Source: Diphasiastrum complanatum (Eukaryota > Streptophyta > Lycopodiopsida > Lycopodiales > Lycopodiaceae). From it: a stretch of DNA of 49,493 nt. A model generated the notes under the pieces. It worked only from the letters and a program-made list of their open reading frames with translations. It did no database searches and was not told the DNA's origin. Shown in pieces: positions 28,766 to 40,039 of the stretch; positions within the stretch are counted from its first letter, which is position 1; each line of letters starts with the position of its first letter. The position numbers were made by a program, and so were the translations under genes. The stretch lies in NCBI GenBank assembly GCA_029204225.1, contig CM055100.1, forward strand, positions 45,990,347-46,039,839. Direction: 5' to 3'.

Positions 28766-30355
28766 AGGACGTATGATGCTTTGTTGTCCTATTAGCTTCT
28801 TGGCATAACACTTGTACGCTTGTAAAAGGGTTACATAGACACACTTAGAGAATCTATGGCAATCAAAATGCACTCCAAGAGTTGAAAATGTTTTACATAG
28901 ACCAATTGGCCACAAGGACAGAGCTATTAGAAGAAAAAATTACAAAACACTATGCAGGAAAATGTCTTCACAAATCAAGCATCAAAGTATGCAATGGGGT
29001 ACACGCACAAAGCCTTGGTGTGATTTTTGCATAGCACACATGATCCATATAGTAGCACATCCTTGCATTCTACACAACCGTGAGTAGACACGTGCATATT
29101 CATCTCTACAGTCTGGCTCTTCTGTATCAAATTGAGATACATGATTTGTAATTGCAATGACAATAATGCAATCCCACCTTAGCATTAGTATGGTAAATCT
29201 TCATACTACCCCCATTTAAAATTTATGAGCGTAATAGCTTAAGTGATGCAGTGACATTAAGGCCAACTCAAACCAGAAACCAGGAGTAAAACTGATGGCC
29301 TGCTCTCTATAACATAACATAAATTTCTAAATTTCAAGCGGTTCACAACTCAAAATTGCAATGGCAACAACCACAAGCAACAATGAATTTTTTATCAGAA
29401 AAGATGTAAAGTACTGTGAAATGTTCGATCATCAGGGAAATAAAACAATTATCGAGGGTTATAGGGACAGAAGGAGAAAAGCTCAATGTTTACAGAATGA
29501 GTTGTAATCACGTATGAACGGACTAAATTCCTTAGAAAAGCTTACCATCCTAACATACCTCCACACCATTGAAATGCTAAGATCATACGGTCAACACAAA
29601 ATTGTGAAACTGATTTAGAAAAGCTTCTGCAGCTGCATTGGGATCTACCTAGACAGTCAAATTGAACCACAAAACAATTTTGTGTCTCTTTTGCTATAGT
29701 AATGCGATTCACGTACGAAAAACAGAGAAATTGATAAAGAAAAAGGGTAAGAAGAACCTTACGAATCATTCTGGAAAATGTTTACTACCGTTCAAACATT
29801 TAACTGATAATGTAAACTTCAGTACCACTACTTTGCTCTATAAACAAAATACTGTCAATGACAAGATTGATTCATGATGATGCTTGCACTTTTATGCAAT
29901 TTCTCGAGCAACTGAGAAATGGCCAAGCAAAAGTAATTGCTCTCAAACGCACACAAGCAAGTGCATGACTTATCTAAACTTAGTTGAGTACTGAAGTGGC
30001 TAAAGATTTGAAGAATCATCCAGTAAGCTTTAGAAAACAAAGAGCTTGCGAAAATGTTTAAACTAACAACATGCCTCAACAAATACTTTACTCTAACAAT
30101 GACTTCTTGGTCAACACCTACCTGGACATAGATATTGGAGACATCTATATGATCAAGTCCGAGAGACATGTAGATATGTAGACGATTACATCAAAGAATT
30201 GCTGCAAGAAATCAATCTAGGATTGGACTTGTACAAAGTTCATGTCTTCAAAGATATTCACCATCACAAACTCCCACTACTAGGGTTCATGAACATGCTT
30301 CTGGCATTATCAACCTGAGGAGGGGTTTATGAAAATGAATGGATTATCATCTCAA
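28766..30355. other. No recognisable gene or element
   Basis: About 1.6 kb of AT-rich sequence downstream of the trihelix gene. Open frames on both strands are short (at most about 104 codons) and overlap each other without recognisable domains. It may contain part of the 3' UTR of the trihelix gene or decayed repeats. Confidence 0.4.
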
Positions 30356-30645
30356 TGCCTCCATTTCATACAGTGACCCAACGGGGTTGTCTTAGTTGGT
30401 TAGCTTGACATCCAAAGTTTCTTTGGTCTCAGGTTCGAGCCTCCCCTTGGAAACCAAGAAGCATTTCATACAGTGATCAAACGGGGTTGGCTCAGTTGTT
30501 TGGCTTGGCATCCAAAGTTTCTTTGGTCCCAGGTTCGAGCCTCCCCTTGCAAACCAAGAAGCATTTCATACAGTGCACGTTTCTTTGGTCCCAGGTTCGA
30601 GCCTCCCCTTGGAAACCAAGAAGCATTTCATACAGTGCACGTGTT
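30356..30645 (+). repeat. Tandem tRNA-related SINE-like units (three)
   Basis: Two units of about 100 bp (starting near 30381 and 30481) each contain a tRNA A-box-like part (GGCTCAGTTGTTTGGCTTGG) and a B box GGTTCGAGCC (30432-30441, 30532-30541). A shorter third unit keeps only the B box (30594-30603). Each ends AAACCAAGAAGCATTTCATA CAGTG. A and B boxes at this spacing are an RNA polymerase III promoter, as in plant tRNA-derived SINEs. No tRNA cloverleaf or anticodon arm can be formed, so these are not tRNA genes. Confidence 0.65.
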
Positions 30646-30655
30646 GCTTTGGTGT

Positions 30656-30850
30656 ATCGTGCTTTGAGTTGGGCTCGTCCACCCAAGTTCAATTTCTGTG
30701 ATCCCACGGGTTGATAATACCAAAAAGCACTATATACGATTTTACATCTTCTGATCCCTATCGTGCTTGAGTTTGCCTCGCCCGCCCAGGTTTGATTCTC
30801 TGTGATCCCACCGATTGATAATACCAAGAAGCATTTCATATGATTTACCA
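30656..30850 (+). repeat. Second tandem pair, about 112-bp period
   Basis: Units start TATCGTGCTT at 30656 and 30768, share CCACCCAAGTTCAA / CCGCCCAGGTTTGA and TGTGATCCCAC, and both end TTGATAATACCAA. The second runs into the AAGAAGCATTTCATA tail of the SINE-like units. It is probably the body or a diverged copy of the same family. Confidence 0.6.
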
Positions 30851-31087
30851 AGTAGCCTTTTCAGAAGTGTTTAAAGCAGAACTAATTCTATATACAAAAC
30901 CTTCTGCTGAAGGCTACGCACTTACCGCCAACTACTATCCAGAGGCTGATCTTGGATCACTAGCAGCTTTTAGCTTGCAAGTGCCTTGCCTGCTTGGGTT
31001 GTAAAATTAGTTTTTTTCAATGGTAATAAGTCTCTTCTCGCCTAATTTCTTCAATATTGACGCAAGAGTAACAAAATTGTTCTAATT

Positions 31088-32193
31088 TCAACCATCTCCT
31101 TCTGCAAACTTGGCCATCAATGCGGCGAAAAACTCGTCTCTTTTCTGGGAGCGAGCGTTTTCTTGAGAGCGGCGCTGCTGCTCGCGATCTTGCCATTCCT
31201 GCTCTCTGAGAATACGCTCCTGCTCCATTTTTGCCATTGCTTCTCTCCATTCGTGTTCCCTCAGCCTCCTTTCTTGCTCTCTTACAGCCACGGCTTGTCG
31301 CCACTGTTCTTCTAGTCGGTGCTGCTGCTGAAAGAAATCCTCCAGCACTTCTTGCATACTATTTGCACGATATTTTTCAGCTGTCAGTCTTTGCCTCTCT
31401 CGGTCAGCTTTTCTTTTCTTCCGTCTAACTACGGGTTCGTCTTCAATATCTACTTCCTCGTCTTCTTCATTAGCACTATCATCATCAGAATATTTCATTC
31501 CGAGCAAACGCGTCGACTTCTTCAACTTCTTACCAGATCTCCCACTCGTTTCTGACTCCAGCAAAAGTCGGTCCATATTCTTCGCCCTTTCTTTAAATAT
31601 AGCATCTAATTCATCAAAAAAAGGGCATTGTCGACCATTATCTGGGTCAGACGTTTCTTTACCCTGCACAAAACACACAAAACTTGTTGGCAAGAGCAAA
31701 GTTAAAGTCGTAGATAGTATCAGAAATCTGTAAAAGGGAGATAATGTACAACGGATTCATGGAAGTTTGTACACGCAGCTAAGCTAATGAGGAAAGCAAT
31801 CCAGACCTTGTATCGATTCACCAGATTCTTCCATTTGCATTTGCATTGATCAGCGCTCCTCCGGAATCCCTTTTCTTTCATTTTACCGGATATGAGCTCC
31901 CATAGTGTCTTGTTTCTCTTGGTTTGTGTAAAATCCTTCTCAAGCTCTGCGCGAACTGCAATGAACTCTTTGGTTTCATGGTATCCCCACTGAGGAATGC
32001 GCTCCTCTTTCTTGCGGCCGCTTCCCGGTGTGGATACCGTTATCTCACCTCCCACGCTAGCCACTGGCACCGGCACAGAAGACACCGTAAGTGCAGCCAG
32101 GTTCTCCCCCATTACTATTCCTGGCCGATTGGAAAATCCCAGAAGCGAGGACGTCTTCACGCCTCTCCAACCTCTGTCCTCACTCTCATCCAT
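31088..32193 (-). CDS. Trihelix transcription factor, GT-3 type (two exons)
   Basis: Joins 32193-31807 and 31663-31088 on the minus strand: 320 residues. The trihelix DNA-binding domain (about residues 65-155) has the three spaced tryptophans W69, W98 and W121 (RIPQWG, TLWELI, KWKNLV) and the fourth-helix block PFFDELDAIF. The spacing fits the GT-3 branch, which binds GT-elements in light- and stress-responsive promoters in the nucleus. An acidic stretch (about 188-205) and a basic nuclear signal RRKKRKADRERQR (209-221) follow, then a long Glu/Arg/Gln-rich coiled coil (about 232-310) for dimerisation. Start chosen as the first ATG of the open exon (MDESEDRGW). The exon junction NRYK/GKETS keeps the frame. 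No defects seen; this is the only intact host gene here. Confidence 0.9.
31664..31806 (-). other. Intron of the trihelix gene
   Basis: 143 bp with a GT donor (CAAG/GTCTGG) and AG acceptor (TTTTGTGCAG/GGTAAA) on the minus strand. Removing it restores the conserved domain exactly between RYK and the PFF block. Confidence 0.85.
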
Positions 32194-32320
32194 GCCTCCA
32201 GCTTCTATTATACCCCATCCCCTCCTCTTCTTCCACCTCCCATCTCACATCGCGCAAACCAAAAAAACAAAACAACCACACGACAATCCTTGCAAACTCC
32301 ACATTCCCAGCTTTCACTAC

Positions 32321-32865
32321 TCACCTCCGAGCAAAGAAACAGTCGATAATTATTTTCTTTGTCAACAAAAAACGAGGTGAGATCAAGAAACCTTTCATAA
32401 TATATATATTTGTGAACAAAGAACGACTTGAGAAACTTGAGATTAGAGAAAATCACAGAAAACCGCTTGAAAGAGATACATTAGCCAATCATTGCGATCA
32501 AGCTCACCTCCGAGCGAAGAAATGGCTGACAATAACTATTTTTGTCAAATAAAAAACGAGGTGAGAAGAAACAACTGCTCAAAATATATAAATTCGTGAA
32601 CAAAGAACGAGTGGAGACCAGACAAAAACACAGAAAACAATTTCAAAGAGATACATTAGCCAATTATCACGATCAAGCTCACCTCCGAACGACAAAACGG
32701 TTGACAATAATTTTCTTTTTCAACAAAAAACGATGTGAGATCAAGCAACTGCTGGTAATATTCATATTTGTGAGCAAAAAACAAGCTGAGATCAGACAAA
32801 AACACAGAAAACAGCTTGAGAGAGGTAGCTTAACCAATTATTACAATCCAATTCAAGCAAACATT
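32321..32865 (-). promoter_or_regulatory. Three-copy tandem repeat upstream of the trihelix gene
   Basis: Imperfect units start TCACCTCCGA at 32321, 32514 and 32679 (about 193, 165 and 185 bp). Each has CAACAAAAAACGAGGTGAGA-like sequence, an AT-rich TATA-like core (ATATATATATTTGTGAACAA in the first), then GACAAAAACACAGAAAAC and TACATTAGCCAATTAT. The array begins about 130 bp upstream of the start codon, so it spans the likely 5' UTR and core promoter. Which unit holds the start site cannot be told from sequence. Confidence 0.7.
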
Positions 32866-32989
32866 AATCTGGCTTGCCCGCTAGCTCGCCGATCCTTACT
32901 CTCTCTGCTTGTTTTTTCCATGTTTGTTGTTGGCTAAGGCGCGCGCACAAGAGTGTAAAAGGAGATTGCAAGTTGAACACGACCTTTTA

Positions 32990-33300
32990 AACCCGTGGAT
33001 ACTCGGATAAAACATCGGACAATTCTGTCAAACCTTGGACAAACTCGTTTAACCAACGCAATACTTTCTGTAACCGCAGAGTAATTCCACAGAATCCGTC
33101 GAATAATTGCCGCAGGAAAAGCCTTTTAGCCAAGGGTCGGCCCTTATTCCGAGAACAAAGCCTTTAAATAAAGAGGAAAGGAACCAGCTTCAGAAAACCG
33201 CCGGATAAAACTACCGACTAGCCGGTTTAAACTGTAGGATAAAATAAAATTGACGGTGTGCTCTTCAAACCATAGGATAAAGGTGCCGACCGATCAAAGG
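32990..33300. promoter_or_regulatory. Cluster of GGATAAA motifs (distal upstream region)
   Basis: GGATAAA occurs near 33004, 33205, 33237 and 33280, with GGACAA variants between (about 33017-33045). GATAA is the core of the plant I-box bound by GATA- and MYB-related factors, and TTATCC in reverse is a sugar-repression motif. Binding is inferred only. Confidence 0.35.
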
Positions 33301-33828
33301 ACGCGAATAGGGAAAAGGCTAATGAAAACGACGCAATAATATCTGAAATCGAATATCTCGATGTTTATATGTAGATTATATGTAATCCCCTAGGGCAAAA
33401 TCCAATTGAAATTTTTCCCGTGTGAAATCGGATTTAATGGAGACGCCTTTTCTGCCGTGATGTCCACTTCGTGCTGGACCATTATCTTGTCCATAAGAAT
33501 ATCGTCCCCACCAAAAGTGCATTTGGATGGCTATGACTCACTTTTCGGGCTTCTCCATTCACACTTGTAGTTGGAAGTTGGCTCTTTGCATTCACACTTG
33601 TACTCGGAAGTTGGGTTTTTTCCTGTAATTGGGGCGTGGTGGGGGTTGTGGTCCAAGGCCATTGTAGATGGATTGTGGCCACAAGCTTGCCCTTAGGTGA
33701 AATTAGAGTCGCCTTGTAAGACGACATCATGTCATCGAGCCAAATGCGAAAGGTGGTGTCACACAAAAAATAAGTTTCTTGTCATGAATTAAAGTTTTCT
33801 TTTAAAGTGTGAATGTGATTTCACAATC
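33301..33828. other. Short ORF with an internal repeat, otherwise nothing recognised
   Basis: On the minus strand a frame of 94 codons (33766-33482) contains the near-tandem pair QLPSTSVNAKS / QLPTTSVNGEA, about 36 bp per unit (33555-33620). No family is recognised and it may not be translated. Confidence 0.25.
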
Positions 33829-34330
33829 TTGTGAGGTATGGATGAAATACAAAGGAAAACCAAATAACTAACAACAATTAACTAGATGAAGATTTCTCCT
33901 AAGGACCTTATGGTTTTTATGGCCCCTACTAACAGGTATAAAAACATGTAAATTAGTCCACATGGGTCAGATTTATTCTTGCATGTAACTTGGATGCAAA
34001 TTTCAAAAAATGCAAATACTTTTTTTTTCCAAGGATTAGTGCCAATATGAGCTAGTTTATGTGGGAAATCCATGTCACAATATGCCCTTTGGGATTGGGA
34101 GCCCATGTCATAAAGCAAAGGCCATGTGTACCATGTCACATAATGCCTTCCAAGACGAACTAGAAAAAAATTATTAGCTTTTTGCATGTGAAAAGAGGTC
34201 TAAGTTGCTTCACACAAATAAAATACAACAAGTATGTGGGTCCACTCACATTCCTCATAGACATACTCCAAAATTTGTGGCCCCTAAAACATATTTATGT
34301 GAAGAAAAAGGGGTCAAAGTTTGGGGCCTC
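33829..34330. repeat. Diverged direct repeat, left copy
   Basis: Shares an ordered series of blocks with 35590-35960: GAGGTATGG, GAAAACCAAA, TCCTAGGACCTTA / TCCTAAGGACCTTA, CCCTACTAA, CTTGCATG, CAAGGATT, CCAAGA(A/C)GAACTAGAA. Identity is low, so this is an old repeat of unknown type. Confidence 0.55.
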
Positions 34331-34599
34331 AACATCTTTAATATTTGAGAAAGTGATGCTGTAAATAACAAAGATTTGGAAAATGTTCAAGAGGAAAATC
34401 AATAACAGTCCATAACTACATGATCTACACATAAATTTATCATGTAATGTATGAGGTCAAAAAATTTCTTTTTGCGAAGGACTAAGGGAGGGGGCTGCTT
34501 ATGAGGCCCTTATCCTCAGTGAGGTTGCCTTCCTCAATCCTCATTCTCTCATAGGTCCTTTCCTTGCATTCTATCAATTTTAAGTTTTTGGCATTGCCT

Positions 34600-35275
34600 T
34601 GCAAAAAGCAATATTATGTGTTCAAATTGGTCAATGGAGTTTGTGCAAAATGTCAAGGCCTTGGACATGTTTGGTAAAATCTCCTATTCTTCCGTCTTCA
34701 TTGCCACCAAAGAGCCAAACTTTACTTTCGCTGGTACAATTTCAAATGGAATCTTTCTTATCTCCCCCACCTCTGAAAAGCTAGATTTCAACGTACTCAT
34801 AAAATTAGAACGGGCAAACTCAGAGTCTTCTCTCTTAGGATTCGTTAGCACTCTTCTTGTATGTGCTCATTATAAAGGGGATGTAAAGCATGTCTGTTCT
34901 AAATGCAAAATATTAGATGAGGATATGGTTCACCTTTTTTTCCACTGCTATGCTTCTCTTTGGAAATCAGTGGATGATCTCTTTATTGCTCGCTTTCATA
35001 CTAGATTCAGGAGATTCAGCCATATAGACTTGATGTTGAATGACATCATTTTTTACGATGTAAAGGTTAATACTTTATGGCAATGCATTAGAATAATTAC
35101 ACTTTGGAACATTTGGCTAGAAAGGAATAGTAGGGAATTTGGGAATGGTGACTTTGTCATCTCTCCCCTACTTCTTTTCAAGGAGGCCAAAAAACTTTTG
35201 CTTCTTTGAGTTTTTACATGTACTTTTGTAAAAAGTCTTTAATCTATGGTTAACTTTCTTCAAGAGAAAAAAAAA
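34600..35275 (+). mobile_element. 5'-truncated LINE (L1-like) with poly(A) tail
   Basis: The only coding left is the 3' end of ORF2, followed about 55 bp later by a poly(A) run at 35265-35274. That is the usual result of incomplete target-primed reverse transcription. I could not identify the target duplication or the exact 5' junction. Confidence 0.7.
34616..35209 (+). pseudogene. LINE ORF2 C-terminus (zinc-binding zf-RVT region)
   Basis: The last 130 residues fit the domain found after the reverse transcriptase in plant L1 elements: a CSKCKILDEDMVHLFFHC cluster, an aromatic stretch, then TLWNIWLERNSREFGNG. In the family this domain helps bind the element RNA. The first 60 residues have no clear match. 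RT and endonuclease are absent. The frame is open to the TGA at 35207-35209, so the fragment is not very old. Confidence 0.75.
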
Positions 35276-35589
35276 ATGTCAAACACAGATTATCCATTTG
35301 CATTCACAAAATTTTTTCATATATGATATATTCATTTTTGCCATATCTCTAATCATTTATAAACTTTGAATCAAAGTTCAATCCTTAAGGTAAGAAAAAG
35401 AAATGCTAACCATTATGCCATAGCTTCAAAAAACAAGTATTTGAATATCGAACATCCAAATTTAGACTATCACCCTTTTTATTCAAAATATTTGTGGCAA
35501 TGCCTTTGTAGTATACGACAACATTCTTGTTTTCCAATTTTTTTGGGTAACTAACCTATTCTTTTGATGAACCTTCCCAATAGACCAAT

Positions 35590-35960
35590 TGTGATATATG
35601 AGGTATGGGTCGAATTTAAACGAAAACCAAAGAATTGATATCAAGTACATGGATGATGAAGTCCTCCTAGGACCTTACAGATCTCATGATCCCTACTAAA
35701 TTTGGCATAAATAACATGTATAATTGATATGGGACAAAGTTATATATGCATAAAACTTGCATGCAAAAATTATAAAATGTTCTTTTTTCAAGGATTCATT
35801 TCACGTGTGTTGGTTCACAATGGGATGAAGCAAAGACTAGGCCTATTTGGCATATAATGCCCCTCCAAGAAGAACTAGAAGATAATCATTATGTTTTTGG
35901 TAATTGTGTGGAGGCCTATGATTCCACATTATCCAAATTAAATGAGATATTGTAAATTTT
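35590..35960. repeat. Diverged direct repeat, right copy
   Basis: Partner of 33829-34330, same orientation, about 1.76 kb apart, with the LINE between them. Ends and family unknown. Confidence 0.55.
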
Positions 35961-35999
35961 TGAAACTTTTGCACATGTAAATATGTGAGTGTCTAAATC

Positions 36000-36900
36000 A
36001 ATGTAAAGGCCTATTTGCATTTTGTAAATTCATTGTAACTAAAGAACTCGCGACGTTTTCAAGCGATGTTCTAGAGAGACACACTAGCTGATTCCAACTG
36101 ACACCTTAACGGTTGGTGATTGACAGTTAGGCCGGTGTCCATCTCTATAAGGGCGACACTCAATGCCAATGTAATTACACAGAGTTTCAGCTATCAATAG
36201 AGAGAAGAGAGCCAATTTCTACAAGCTTGTGCATTCCTTTCCTCTGCTATCTGTTACAGTCATACTTCTTATCAATTGAGCGAACACACTCTGAGTTAGT
36301 CTGTAAATGACCTTGATACGCATTTGTCTGCAGCACATACTTAATTCTGTACTAAATTTTAGATTTTCTAACACGGTTTTATAGGCGACATCTGGAAGCG
36401 ACAATGTGTGTAGGGAATCAACCGAAGCCTAAAGCATAATTTTAAACAAAATCTCCTTTCATTCTGAATGAGCTATGTGTTCGGATAAGGATCCTATATG
36501 TCATTCTGCTCTATTTGCTTACTATGATAAGAACTAATTCCTTGTGCTTGTTAAGAGGAATCAACAGCCAAACAAATTTTGTTGTGAAGGATCTTTTTGC
36601 TTGTCGCTATCAGATTAAGTTGCTTACTATTATCTGAAGAGCCTGGAAGATAACGTACCTTTCTATATCTTCAATCCTTGACCAAATCGTTTCATTTTGG
36701 TGTTTCTGGATGCCAATTTACCCAATATCTTTGGATAACTAGATTTGTCATTGTAGTATTCTGTGTTGAATATTACATCCACCATCTCTCCATCATCTTT
36801 GTACTTATCATCTGAAAGAGGAGATTTTTCTCTCTCTTGGGGAACGATAAAACCTTTTATACTACTTAATTCACTGATTTTGTGAAAATCTATAACGACT
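36000..36900 (+). repeat. 5' LTR of gypsy element J (left end not defined)
   Basis: The region lies directly before a gypsy-type primer site. A TATAAG box (CTCTATAAGGGC, about 36147-36158) is followed by a leader-like stretch, so the promoter reads to the right. The left boundary cannot be set because no second copy is in the window. The minus-strand frame 36923-36663 is antisense to it. Confidence 0.55.
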
Positions 36901-36918
36901 TGGTGCCGTTGTCGGGGA
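36901..36918 (+). other. Gypsy-type primer binding site
   Basis: TGGTGCCGTTGTCGGGGA differs by two transitions from TGGCGCCGTTGCCGGGGA, the primer site widely seen in Athila/Tat-like Ty3/gypsy elements of plants. It is on the plus strand, next to the LTR end. Confidence 0.75.
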
Positions 36919-36984
36919 GACAAATCCTCATCTTTCTATGATTTTTAAGTGTACTAAGACCAGTGAATCTTATTCACGTAATGT

Positions 36985-37455
36985 ATGCCACCAGATCAGT
37001 CATGCACTACTTCTGAGCATAAACGCTTAGAGAGAGCGCAACAATTAGAAGCATGTAGGAGAGCAGGTGATTTGTATTTTAGAATTTACTAAGTTCACCT
37101 ATAAGAAATAGACTTAGTACTAAAGCATTTGATAATCTTTACAACACTTATGTATCACTTGTTCATTCATTTGAGAAAGAATTTCTTTTTTTGACAAATC
37201 ACTCAAGTTCATCATCTTCTTCTTCTTCCGAACATAGTTATGAATCCGAGTCCAAACAAGACTCTGATCCACCATCAAAACCAGAATCTGAACACGAGAA
37301 TGAACCATCTTCTGAATCTACACCGTCTGAACATAGTTCCGAGTCATCTGATTCACTTGATCCACCGGATCCACCACCAAACCCACCACCTGATAATATG
37401 ACGAACCCAGCGCCACCCACATGTACCAAAATCAGATATGACTTTTTCAATTCAA
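36985..37455 (+). pseudogene. Gypsy element J, Gag N-terminus
   Basis: An ATG about 65 bp after the primer site opens MPPDQSCTTSEHKRLERAQQ, which stops after some 30 codons. A shifted frame continues (KAFDNLYNTYVSLVHSFEKE) and leads into a Ser/Glu/Pro-rich low-complexity part (37191-37430) with nine consecutive Ser codons. The Gag sequence ends near 37455, where minus-strand RT begins. A frameshift and the abrupt end make it non-functional. Confidence 0.6.
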
Positions 37456-39349
37456 CTGGTATGCTCGATTTTATAAATGAAACTAGCATCTAGAACCTTC
37501 TGAATATCTTCTCGTATCTTCTCGCGATTGGTAGAATTGGTGCGATAAGGTTTCACTGTTACAGGTATGGCACCATCCTGTAATGGGATTGTATGGACGA
37601 CAACATCAAGAGGAACTCCCTTCATTTCTTTATAACTCCACGCAAACACACATCTGTATTTGTGCAATAACTTTTTCAAATCCCATAATTAGGCTGGATT
37701 CAGGTGGGCTCCTACGTGTACGATACGGTCCATGTCTTCATCATCATCCTTTAGATTAAGAGGTATTGTCTTTGCAGGTCCCTCAAAAGAAGTTGATGGT
37801 GGTTGAGGCTGCCGTTTTGACTGTACCATATTGATGATGACATCATCAACGGTGTAATCCCTAAAGTGCTAGGGAACATGATAAAGTGGATCATCAACTA
37901 TCTCGAGAGAATCTTAGGAAAGTCCTCTATAGATTTGCTTGTAGATGATGAAGCTTGACTAGGATTTTTTTTTATTTTGTATCAAAGGTTTGATTGGTTG
38001 TTTCAACTTTTTATGCATTTGGAATTGCTTATCAGTCAATCGTACATCAACCTTTGATCTGTTTTTTAGCATGCAGGATATTTGTGGATTGGTAGTAGGA
38101 GGCATGCATGGATTTTTTTGTGTTTTTTTGTGAACTAAGTTTTCTCAATGGTGTTGAAGATTTCATCATTGTGTCTGTCCCATTGATAGACTTTTAATTT
38201 TGGTCGGTATACACAAGTGTTCACTGGTTGTGGATGTTGCACACAAGCCAATGGTGATGAAAGTTTAATCTCTGTCGGTATACGACGCTTTCCTAAATGC
38301 TTGGGATCCAGCAAGTGAATCAGTTGGTCGTTAGACAACTCATGTTCTCGCATGGTAAGAATGCCATCCTCACTGGTGGATACTTCAGTACCAAAGACAT
38401 CTTCAGGTATCCACTCAATAGGGAGTGCATCTATCATGTACAAGGGCATGATGGGAGTGTTGATATTTGTGGAGTTTATGGTAACATTGACTGGTTCCTC
38501 TTCTTGAACTTCTTGTTCACAAAGAGTGACTTTGACACAATCAATGGTTGCTAAGGCATGTTCCCAATTGATGTATCGATATTCTGCACGTAATGGCCCT
38601 TTATGATGAATTTGATACTGTCGGGGTCATCATAGGTAGTTGAAGACCAATCATCTTCAACTCATGCAGGCTTTATTTTCCCTGTGGCATCGACAGAGAT
38701 TCTCCTATTTATGTTTCCGAAAACTATTTTGTTTTTCTTCCAATCTTGAATCACTCCATCCATTTCTAACCAAGGTATTCCAAGAAGGAATTGATAGGTG
38801 TGCAGTTCATCAGGAAAATCTAGTACTACACACTCTATGGTGAAAATGAGACCGACAATTTTGATCGACAAATTGCTAATCTACCCGATATGCTCCGTCA
38901 TTTGTTGGTTAGCCATTTGTAACTTGTACTTAGGCTTTTCCAATGCGAAAATTCCCCATGCTTTGGCTAAGGACAGGGTGATAATATTCATGCCAGACCC
39001 ACTATCAAGAATGCCTTGCACTGATGGGTAAGATTTGTAGTGCACTAGTAAAGTGATGTTGTTACCTTTAGCAACACCTATATGAGGTAAGCTCATGTCA
39101 ACATTATGAACCACTTCAATGTTTTCTTGTCATCTCAACTCATCTGGCATATCAAGCTGTTGGGAGCTTTGTAGTATGGCATTCCATAGGGGTTTGGAAA
39201 ATTTCATGGCCGTGTAGAAGGGCATGGTGATTTGAGCTTGTAAGAGATCAGAAAGAACCTCTATTCCTTGTGGTGGTTGCCCCTGCATAGGTAACTGGGC
39301 AGATGGCGGAGTAGAAATCCTATCTTTAGCTCTATCAAACTCTTCTCGA
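37455..39349 (-). pseudogene. Gypsy element I: Gag C-terminus, protease, linker and start of RT
   Basis: On the minus strand from right to left: a Gag C-terminal part (39349-39130), retropepsin (39114-38881, active site LDSGSGMNIIT, then LLGIPWL near 38780), a long linker (38449-38135: FGTEVSTSEDG, HLDPKHLGKRRIP), and the RT N-terminus (37679-37455: CVFAWSYKEMKGVPL, VKPYRTN, EKIREDIQKVLDASFIYKIE). Stops and frameshifts separate the parts. The long protease-RT linker is typical of the Athila/Tat branch. RT is cut at about 37455, where plus-strand Gag of element J begins. Upstream, Gag continues beyond element H at 44714. Confidence 0.78.
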
Positions 39350-40039
39350 TGTGAAAAGTACAGTACTAAGAACCATAAATGGATCTTTGAATGATCCACA
39401 AGGTGATTGTATGCTTGTTAAACAATCTATCAGAAACTAGTCATCAGAAAACAAGATCTAGTTTAGCAGCTTGATAGGAAACAAGTAGAGACAATCAAAG
39501 CATTGATCAATTAGTATAATCCAACTCCACACGTGTGGAAATAAGGCTGTAGTACGGCTTGTAGACAGTATTTACAAAGTTCCAAAGCTGGGTTTCATTG
39601 GAAATCAAGAGTAGTCACCATACAATGAGAGGAAACTCGAGTTTCTCCTTGAGGCTCCAAAAAGTTTCTATCTTCTCACTATGGAGAATGGGAATACATA
39701 GTAAAAGACACTTCCTTTGCAAAGTTAGGTGAAAATCCAGCATATAATAAGGAAGTAGACACCACTTTCTTGCCCTAATGTGAAAACCTAGCCTAGGTCC
39801 AAGAGTCATGCTTGGTAGGTGCATGGTAGGTACAAATCTCATCATAAATCATGGTCTAGATCCTACAAAGTAGGAATCACTACCAAATAGACACAACCAC
39901 TCCTCTTGACTCGTGGTAACCTACTTTAGGTGTGTATGTACAAGTGGCACTTTGGCCATTCAAGTAACCAACAAACAATATTGACAAAATGTACAATATT
40001 CTACATGGCTAGATTTGCCAATGTAGGCAATTTTTTACA
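39350..40039 (-). repeat. 3' LTR of element H
   Basis: TGTGAAAAGTAC to TTTTTTACA on the plus strand. A CCACACGTGTGG palindrome covers 39527-39538. Confidence 0.92.

Noticed and set aside
30381-30450. A tRNA gene, because of A and B boxes
   Set aside because: No acceptor stem or anticodon arm can be formed and the unit is repeated; SINE-like is the better reading.
31231-31555. Plus-strand frames over exon 2
   Set aside because: Shadow of the coiled-coil coding sequence on the other strand.
31924-32552. Plus-strand frames of 127-153 codons
   Set aside because: They are antisense to the trihelix exon 1 and its 5' region and show no domain.
37191-37493. Ser-rich 100-codon frame as a host gene
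   Set aside because: It directly follows a gypsy LTR, primer site and Gag start, and its last 15 codons are antisense RT sequence.
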